This document shows, piece by piece, positions 58,001 to 64,000 of a stretch of 64,000 nucleotides of DNA (positions are counted from its first letter, which is position 1; every line of letters begins with the position of its first letter). This stretch comes from Mesodorylaimus sp. YZB2_4 (Eukaryota > Nematoda > Enoplea > Dorylaimida > Dorylaimidae): NCBI GenBank assembly GCA_030248295.1, contig JASANH010000720.1, forward strand, positions 62,001 through 126,000, written 5' to 3'. The position numbers were made by a program, and so were the translations under genes. A model generated the notes under the pieces. That model saw nothing but the letters and a program-made list of their open reading frames with translations. It did no database searches and was not told the DNA's origin.

Positions 58001-59809
58001 GCAGACATAAGAACACTCTCATCGTCAGTGAGAGACTGATCGCAAGGTATGTCCCGTCATCAGGAAGGACCAACTGTTTTCTATCCAATTTCTACTATGT
58101 TTAGTGGGTCTTTCCGTTTATCTGAACGTGGGAAGGTTTTCGTTTCCGACCCAGATCCCGAAAAAAACTGTATTGGGCCGCCTCGGTGGAACATAAATAA
58201 GGATTGAGGATTTACGGCATCCTCTGAGCTAATCATTGTCTTCTAAAGCTTCCTCTCATCGTCAGTGGGTCATTTCACTAATCCATTGCATTAGAACAAT
58301 CAATCATTTTGTTTATTCCACAAATCATCCTATTTGGTTTTTTCCTTCTCAAGGTCAACGAAAAAACATGCTTTACCATCAGCATTCAGCAAGGGCATCG
58401 AGGCGGCTGATAAGGGCAATTTCACAGCTCGTTAACCGGCCGTCATTCGGGCCCTCGTTTTCCTCAGTTCATAAAAGGAACTCGAAATAGATTTTTCAAA
58501 CGGCACGTACGCTTCATACCAGGAACACAATGTGAAAGTCGAGACGCGAATATGAAATGAACTAAAGCTCAAAGGAACTAGAAATCCGTAAAACACAAAA
58601 TCGATAAGATTTTTCGAAATATTATGCATAGAAAACCGAAAACAAAAAATTCCTCTGCTCCGAAAAGGAATTGAATTACGCTGTTGCGTACAATGAGTGG
58701 AACTCCTTTACAGGCTTGCTGCAATTGGGGTTCGAATCGATTGCAAAAGGCTCACTTTTTGGAAAAAGTGCATGTTCGTCGCTTATTTCTCACATGTGTA
58801 GGACTAGGGCAATCTAGCGCTCGGACAAACATTTCTTCCCTTAAACTGTGTGATCCCGAAATCAAGTATCCGAAAAGAAGAAAGTGAGCTGTGCAAAACA
58901 TCTGCGCAACGTGCACTAAGCGAGCTATCAAATGGCGGAATCTAGTTTTTCGTCAAAGTTATTGCTTTCTAAACAAAACTTGAAGCAACAGGTTTTTTCA
59001 ATAAACCTGTAAGTCGCATGCGGCGAAGTTGAGTCGATAGTCGGGAGAAAAAGTAGGCAATTAAGACCTGGAGATTAAAACGATTTCGAATCCTAATGTT
59101 TGAATTCCGAGCCTAATACAAGAATTCAATTTTAAAAGAAAACCTATTTGGTGCATGCACGAAAAAAATTATGGGGTAGGAAATGAAACAGCAAGCCTTC
59201 TAACGGAAACAACAGAAAAAAATTCATCTAGTCCTACGCAAACCCACGGACCACACTCAACGACCACCTAACCTTGACTATCGCCTCCGCTGGTGAAAAC
59301 GGCTAATGATCTGCCGATCATGGACTTTGGACTTAGCGGAGCTCCTTCTTTGCCCATTTTCGGCTCAATCGTATCCATTCTCATCAATTTACCGCGACCA
59401 GCGGCAAAATCCGAGGGAAGTTCGCTCATTTTATTAACTTTTCAAAACTTTCGCGCTCCCGCACAAAAATGGCTAAAATGAAAAACCTATGAACAAAACA
59501 AAGAATCCTTGGCCTACCTTGCGAATCGCCACCGCTCGTAAATACGGCCAACGATCGTCCGCGACAACGATGCCTCTCCAATAGGTAAGACGCGAAGCGG
59601 GGTTCTTGGAAAGCTGTTTCAGCGCCTCTCATTTTCGGCAAGTCGGGCGAATCGAGTAATGGATATTTATCACTCTGCGAATCACTCGAATCTGTTCTCC
59701 CCGCTCGTAAATGCACAGGCAATGGAACTACAGTCGGCTTCAGTTTCGAATGTTCATGCTTGGGCGACGAATCGCCGCTGGCCACTTCTTCTGGACAACT
59801 CGAACTCAT
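49090..59809 (-). CDS. PFK: ATP-dependent 6-phosphofructokinase, 8 exons plus an alternative first exon
   Basis: Cytosolic enzyme for the committed glycolytic step, fructose 6-phosphate plus ATP to fructose 1,6-bisphosphate. Exons in transcript order: 59809-59518 (1a), 55507-55223, 54873-54484, 54377-54067, 53540-53250, 52445-51975, 50788-50581, 49397-49090. They join in frame to 851 residues (806 with exon 1b). It has the duplicated animal PFK fold. N-half: [27 protein letters not shown], catalytic Asp in [51 protein letters not shown]-half: [71 protein letters not shown]. The end has [20 protein letters not shown], then AKHDS. Exon 5 is read to 53250 (AAG/GTAAGA) rather than an earlier GT, to fit family spacing. 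Introns 1, 2, 4 and 7 carry repeats. Confidence 0.96.
49919..50013 (+). repeat. Direct repeat unit, copy 1 (PFK intron 7)
   Basis: GCTTTCCTCCCAC, AGCTGCTACAG, GATGAATCCAATGG and AAGCCTAGCGTGCTTCTGCC then TCATTATTTAT align with 52940-53033 at about 80 percent identity. Confidence 0.6.
50074..50446 (+). mobile_element. Non-autonomous hAT-like element (MITE), 357 bp, with 8-bp target duplication
   Basis: The element proper is 50082-50438. The ends are inverted repeats, left CCAGCATCGACCGATCC and right GGATCGGTCGATGCTGG, perfect over 17 bases, then imperfect GATCC-rich sequence. It is flanked by CCTGTCGT and CTTGTCGT (7 of 8 identical), as expected for the 8-bp target duplication of hAT elements. 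No coding capacity. It lies in PFK intron 7. Confidence 0.8.
52940..53033 (+). repeat. Direct repeat unit, copy 2 (PFK intron 5)
   Basis: Partner of 49919-50013; shares AGCCTAGCGTGCTT.TGCC.C then ATTATTTAT. Confidence 0.6.
53767..53945 (+). repeat. tRNA-derived SINE, family S1, fullest copy (PFK intron 4)
   Basis: A-box region TGTGGCCTAGCGAGTTATGG, B box GGTTCGACTCC followed by TGCCTGGGTAAAAAATG, then the 3' unit GAGCCCTCGAGTGCGCTGTG, TAGTGCTTCGCTATGGATAA and a short ATGACATGATATG tail. About 180 bp. Confidence 0.8.
56356..57441 (+). mobile_element. Second hAT-like insertion, 1.07 kb, with perfect 8-bp target duplication
   Basis: The element is 56364-57433. The ends are CCAGCATCGACCGACCC and GGGTCGGTCGATGCTGG, flanked on both sides by GTAGCCTC. 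The subterminal regions are CGACCCGA-rich tandem words. The inside differs from the 357-bp element and holds a family C repeat (56990-57145). No transposase is visible. It lies in PFK intron 1. Confidence 0.82.
56990..57145 (+). repeat. Dispersed repeat family C, copy 3
   Basis: GTGAGTCGCCCAGGGCCA, TCTGAGAACGCGTTTCCTAA and CAGCCAGAATAGAACTGACG match copies at 19620 (-) and 35395 (+). Nested inside the 1.07-kb hAT-like element. Confidence 0.55.
59273..59429 (-). CDS. PFK: PFK alternative first exon 1b
   Basis: ATG at 59429, 52 codons plus one base, ending GGCGATAGTCAAG before a GTTAGG donor. It ends in the same residues as exon 1a ([14 protein letters not shown]) and in the same phase (1), so either can splice to exon 2 at 55507. 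The part before it ([20 protein letters not shown], then [18 protein letters not shown]) differs from the 97-codon exon 1a, but EPKMGKEGA resembles LPKMRGAET of 1a, which suggests an exon duplication. It lies 88 bases downstream of exon 1a and needs its own promoter or internal skipping. Confidence 0.75.
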
Positions 59810-60377
59810 ATTTTACTCGTTTCTTCGAAATTTTAAATCCGACTGTTTAGACAAACATGTGACTAGGAAATGGCTGACAGAAGATAGATGGGTAGGCAAT
59901 GGCACTTGCCCATAAACACGTTTTCCGACTTCTCGGACATTCTTCTCTCCGAGGAGTACTGTAATGTCTGCTACGCACATCCGCGCAGGATGCCTTGGAC
60001 TTATGTTATAAGCAGTTAATTCAAACTAAAAAGCGGGAAAATCACTAGCACATGTTTTACGAACAAAATATATTTTTTACTTCCTCGAGCCATACTCTTC
60101 TTTTATACGATTACAATTGGTCAAACAAATCAATCATAGCCTTAAGACCCACAAACATACGAAAACGCTGAAATTATCTCCTATCCCGTACAATCTTCAA
60201 GAACAACAGACAACAAATTCACAAACAGTTTGCGAATGGTGGACATCAAAAGAAAGCAAAAACTGGACACCGAACCAGCAGAATTGCCGAAAAGCAAAAG
60301 TTCCATCACTAAATTCATCCATTTCAAAACTGCATCATATTTGAAAGGGACATTGACTGAGCAGTGGTGGTCAGTCC
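59810..60377. other. Short intergenic gap between HYOU1 3' end and PFK 5' end
   Basis: 568 bases, containing the PFK exon 1a promoter and the 3' UTR of the upstream chaperone gene. No clear AATAAA was recognised on the minus strand. Confidence 0.5.
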
Positions 60378-63300
60378 TCAAAGCTCGATATGTTTGTCAT
60401 CTTCGCCTCCCCCGACGCCATCACCCGTCGATTTAGAATCACCGTCTTGAATGGTTTCTTCCTCAACCTGAGCATCGGGCTCCAGCGCTCCTTGCTGCTC
60501 GCTAGGTGTCTCTTCTTGTGCTTCAGTTTTCTTATCAGCCGATTCACCTTCTGTTTTTGTTCCATCACTGCTTGTACCCTCTGATTCCGTTTTGGACTTT
60601 TCTTCCTTGGTCTTTTTTGGTTTGGGTTTTGCTGTTTTCAGTTTATGGAGCAGATAGTTTGTTTCACGATTAAGAGACACATATTTCTCTTCGAGAGCAG
60701 CTGTGGTCATTATTGGTTTCTCGTGCGGCGCTAATTTCTCTTGTTCCACTGATTTCTCATCGAACCATTTCTAGAATGTAACAAGGTTAAAATAAAGAGG
60801 CTCGTTAAGAAACCACATCTCACGATCGTGCACGCTGAGCTGGTAATCGAAGAGGCACGGGTTCGATTACCAGCAGCGGGCGAAGGCAGGATTTAGAGTC
60901 TTGGCACGAGAACTCGGGTGGGGGGGGGGGGGGGGGGGAGTCCTCCAACGCATTAGATAGACTATTCGGTATACTGAGAACTAAGTATCCCTTAAAACCG
61001 CGGATCGCGAGATGACAGACCGTGGCGAGTAGTGTCCAAGACTCACTGCCACTCCAGCCTAGAAATTCAGGGCTAGCCAGTCCTGTTGATACGGATATCG
61101 ATATTTATATCTTATCGAGATATCGATAAATGATATCTCTAAAGACATCGATTAGATATGGATATTACAATCATATCTATACCTAAATCTTTAAAATGTC
61201 TCTATACCACATTTCTTTGCAACCGAGATATCGATAAAAAGATACGGATGTTTAAGCACTCAAGAGATGGCCTTTTACTGCAAAAAATCCGATTAATGTC
61301 AGCAAGTCGCCATCGATAAAGGATGTCCAGGCTACTCCAGTGGGTAGGAGTAGAAGAAAAGTGGCCGCGAGTGGATGGGTAGTGACCGATGGGGGAGCTT
61401 GCCCAAGCGATGCCCATTTTCAAATGTTCTCAGCGCAAACCATCTCTCTTGACAGCAAACGAAAAGGGGACCAGTTGTACAGTGGACATGACCAGCTGAT
61501 CGACTTCTACTTGCCTAAGCTCCTGAGGACCAGTGGCGCAGGAAGTTCTCAACATACGAAACAAAGATAAAATGACGCCATAAAAGCGTAATCTAATGAA
61601 AAATAGATATTTTTGTCTTCAGGGCACTCAATGATGAAAGCATCATTTTCCTTGCGTGGACGGGGGCAGGGTCCGCTTCTGCATGTTTTCCTGTTTTTGT
61701 GGTTGGCCCCCCTCATGGATTCACATTCACTTTCTTCATGCCTTCTCTGAATGTCCATTGTTCCACTTGTGTAACAGCCCTCGAAGGGCCAGCATTACAT
61801 CGTTGGCGAAGAGGCGGGTCTATGGCCAAGGATAAAACCAGGGTATCTTTCGATACGAAGTTCCAAAACAAAACCAAACATCATGTAACAAACCAGCGGG
61901 CCTTGCCCTCTCTAAAGTCCTAGCCCAGCGTTCACCTCACCATAACCCTCAGGCCCATAGGTCACCTCATAGGTCTGCCAACTCAAAATCCCAATCTAGA
62001 ATTCCACAATATCGATATCTAAACCTGATTTTTATCCATATATTTTCGAAGATATCGATTTGGCCATCCATATCCAAACTTCGAAAAAGTAGTTGACAAA
62101 ATTCAAATCAAAAAAAGCGGGAAAATCTGCTCACGCGAGTCCCTCCGCCCCATACTCGTTGTACCCCCGATCAGCCAAATCATAATCGCACTAGCTGCAA
62201 CTCACTTTCGTCTCATTGATCGCTTTCTCAAAATTATTAATTTCCGTTTCTGTAAGAACTGGCTCGAAGTCCGTCAGATTCTTAATTAAAGCGAAAATTG
62301 TTTGCGATGAGTTCAACACCTTATTAAACTCTTCAATGACTTTCGGGCGCATCTGAAATTGAACGAAGAACAGTTACACTTTCAATGCAGTATATACGAC
62401 TACAATGAAACATCAAAATCTGAATTCCCCACTCCCCCAGTATCCATTGACCCAGCACATTTTCAGACCCGCAAAACTTCCCCTTTCTCACTCCATCCAC
62501 CCCCCCAAACATTTTTCATTACATTTTCCAAAAACGAATACTTCACCAAAATTAATGACCGAACAAAAAACCTAATTCTATACTGTTCTTTCATAAATCG
62601 TATTCTCCTACGACTACTTCCATTCATTCCAGTACCACACAATGTGATGCATTCCAGCAATCCAGAACAAAACCACTTCAAAATAGTACAGTTCCCAAAG
62701 CACATCAACATTCAGCGTTACTTTTGGCGTTACCTTTTGCTCTGCTACTTTGTAAAACAAATCTTTTGCAGTATCGTCCAGTTCTTTCCTTTTAGCTTTG
62801 AATTCCTACAAAAATTAAATCGAATCAACTCTATTTATTTAATCCATTCTCCCATTCTTACTTTCAAAGTAGTCCCAACACCTTGTTCTTCCAACCATTC
62901 CGAGGCGGCTTTCAATTTGGCCGAAAAGGTTGAACGTTCTTTTTCGGTCGAAAGTTTCTTGATATTTTCTTCATTCAATTGACGGATCCAATCGAATATG
63001 AACGCTTCTAAATCATTGTGCGCTTGGTCACGTTCACGTTTTTCTTTTTCCAATTTTTGGAATGATTTTAACCTGAAAAACAATTGTTGTGCAATCGTTT
63101 CAGCGCGTGACTTCTTCTTTACAACTCTGTCGCCACTCTCACCAACCAACTGACTGCCCCGCCCCCAAACCCACGCAAGGGACACATACCTATCGACAGC
63201 CTCCTTGTACATCTCCACGCTCATTTCGGGCAAATCCATTGGCGACTGTTCCAGCTTGACGGCTATTTTAACAATCTTCGGTTGAGTCTTCCCCTTTTTC

Positions 63301-64000
63301 TTCTTTTTCTCCTCCTCTTCCTTCTTCTTGTCCGTCTTCTCCGTCGCTTTGGCCTCCTTTTCATCATTCGACTTCTTACCATCCGCTTTATCTTTAGTCG
63401 ATTCGTCTTTCTGCAAAAAAGGCACTGGTTGCTAAGAAGGCCACAACCCACCGCCTTGACTGACTTTGCCCTGATAACATTTGATTATGCTGCCAGCAAG
63501 GACTTCCAGCTCAACCCTACGGCTCATCATGTTCATGTTTTACACATCACCAAACGCTTATGCGCACTCGAGGGTGAAGGGACACATTACACAAAAAGGA
63601 TTTACTGGACTGTGAGTCGAACACTAGGCTGCAACTGCGCATCAAGCTTACGAGGCAGACCCCCAGCCCGGTAAAACATTCGGCTACTCCCCTCTCGCAA
63701 GACGATGTCACCCTGAATATCCCCCCACTCAGGACACCCCAAAATTACATACCCTCTCTTTAGTCTTCTCTTCGTCAGCTTTCTTCTCTTCGGTCTCTTC
63801 CCCCTTCGCCTGCTCGTCCTTCTTTTCCTCCTCCGTCTTCTTGGTCTCTTCCTTCTTTTCTTCTCCCTTGTCCTCTTTCTCCTTCTCCTCCTCCTTCTTT
63901 CCATCTCCACCACCGCCGAACAAATTGCTCAATGTCTTTCCAATCTCTGAAAGTATACCTTCCTTATCCCCACCTTCGGCTGTACACCCTCCGATGACTC
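60378..64000 (-). CDS. HYOU1: Hypoxia up-regulated protein 1 / GRP170-type ER chaperone, 3' part
   Basis: Large Hsp70-related chaperone and nucleotide exchange factor of the ER lumen. Only the C-terminal region is present; the ATPase domain lies beyond the right edge. Exons in transcript order: about 64000-63753 (5' end open), 63410-63190, 63072-62862, 62805-62734, 62352-62206, 60770-60378. They join in frame. Landmarks: GKTLSNLFGGGGDG, then a very Lys/Glu-rich insert over exons 1-2; the helical C-domain with LEAFIFDWIRQL, ASEWLEEQGVGTTLK, DLFYKVAEQK, INNFEKAINETK and KPIMTTAALEEKYVSLNRET; then an acidic tail ending HIEL, a KDEL-type ER retrieval signal. The acid/base insert and the LEAFIF and EWLEEQGVG motifs match animal HYOU1. 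Introns carry repeats, including a 1.4-kb intron 5. Confidence 0.93.
60839..60874 (+). repeat. Perfect 13-bp inverted repeat with a B-box-like arm
   Basis: GCTGGTAATCGAA, a ten-base loop, then TTCGATTACCAGC; the loop and right arm together read GGTTCGATTACC, close to a tRNA B box. Probably the remnant of a tRNA-derived repeat in HYOU1 intron 5. Confidence 0.5.
60920..60938. repeat. Poly-G tract (19 G)
   Basis: Uninterrupted G run following GGGT, in HYOU1 intron 5; length likely uncertain in the assembly. Confidence 0.8.
61088..61200. repeat. GATATCGAT-rich low-complexity tract
   Basis: Dense near-palindromic words (GATATCGAT, GAGATATCGATAA, AGATATGGATAT) over about 110 bases in HYOU1 intron 5; similar words recur near 61230 and 62010-62080. 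Confidence 0.5.
63527..63695 (-). repeat. SINE family S1, minus-strand copy
   Basis: Lies in HYOU1 intron between 63411 and 63752. On the plus strand CATCACCAAACGCTTATGCG, CACTCGAGGGTGAAGGGACA and a GAGTCGAACAC inverse B box match the copy at 13378-13545 closely. Confidence 0.7.

Noticed and set aside
62359-62982. 207-codon plus-strand frame
   Set aside because: Antisense to HYOU1 exons at 62734-62805 and 62862-63072; no motif, composition typical of antisense A+T-rich DNA.

Overview
This window is nuclear DNA from an animal, most likely an invertebrate bilaterian. The genes are split by many short GT-AG introns, the standard genetic code is used, and there are two rhodopsin-type neuropeptide receptors plus housekeeping genes of animal type. 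Gene space is loose and rich in short interspersed repeats, most of them non-autonomous. No bacterial operons, CRISPR arrays, rRNA genes or intact tRNA genes were seen. The exact phylum cannot be told from the sequence alone. All exon coordinates below were worked out by hand from reading frame, splice sites and family alignment from memory.

Layout, left to right: a complete 17-exon galactocerebrosidase gene (GALC, + strand, 1267-8216); a repeat-bearing intergenic stretch with a large inverted-repeat (foldback) element (13626-14606); a 3-exon four-transmembrane claudin/PMP22-type gene (+, 14912-17922); a degraded cysteine-rich ORF and a Tc1-like element with a broken transposase (20071-21900); a repeat-rich stretch holding the first exon of a secreted, possibly transferrin-like protein (27136-27320) and two loose candidate exons; a 4-exon pyrokinin/neuromedin-U-type receptor (-, 31422-33288); a single-exon FMRFamide/myosuppressin-type receptor (-, 37193-38380); a second secreted first exon paralogous to the one at 27 kb (41866-42047); COX11 in four exons (-, 44330-47768); 6-phosphofructokinase in eight coding exons plus a second alternative first exon (-, 49090-59809); and the 3' half of a GRP170/HYOU1-type ER chaperone (-, 60378 to the right edge).

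The genes do not form a pathway. GALC is lysosomal, COX11 mitochondrial, PFK glycolytic and HYOU1 resides in the ER. The two receptors are independent neuropeptide GPCRs that happen to lie near each other. COX11, PFK and HYOU1 all run on the - strand, head to tail.

The most interesting points are: two tandem alternative PFK first exons that both encode the start of the ATP-binding core; a GALC intron that appears to end in TG rather than AG; a family of short elements with CCAGCATCG inverted ends and 8-bp target duplications (hAT-like); a Tc1-like element with an apparent DD35E spacing; and at least three tRNA-derived SINE-like families. I found no convincing new multi-gene system.
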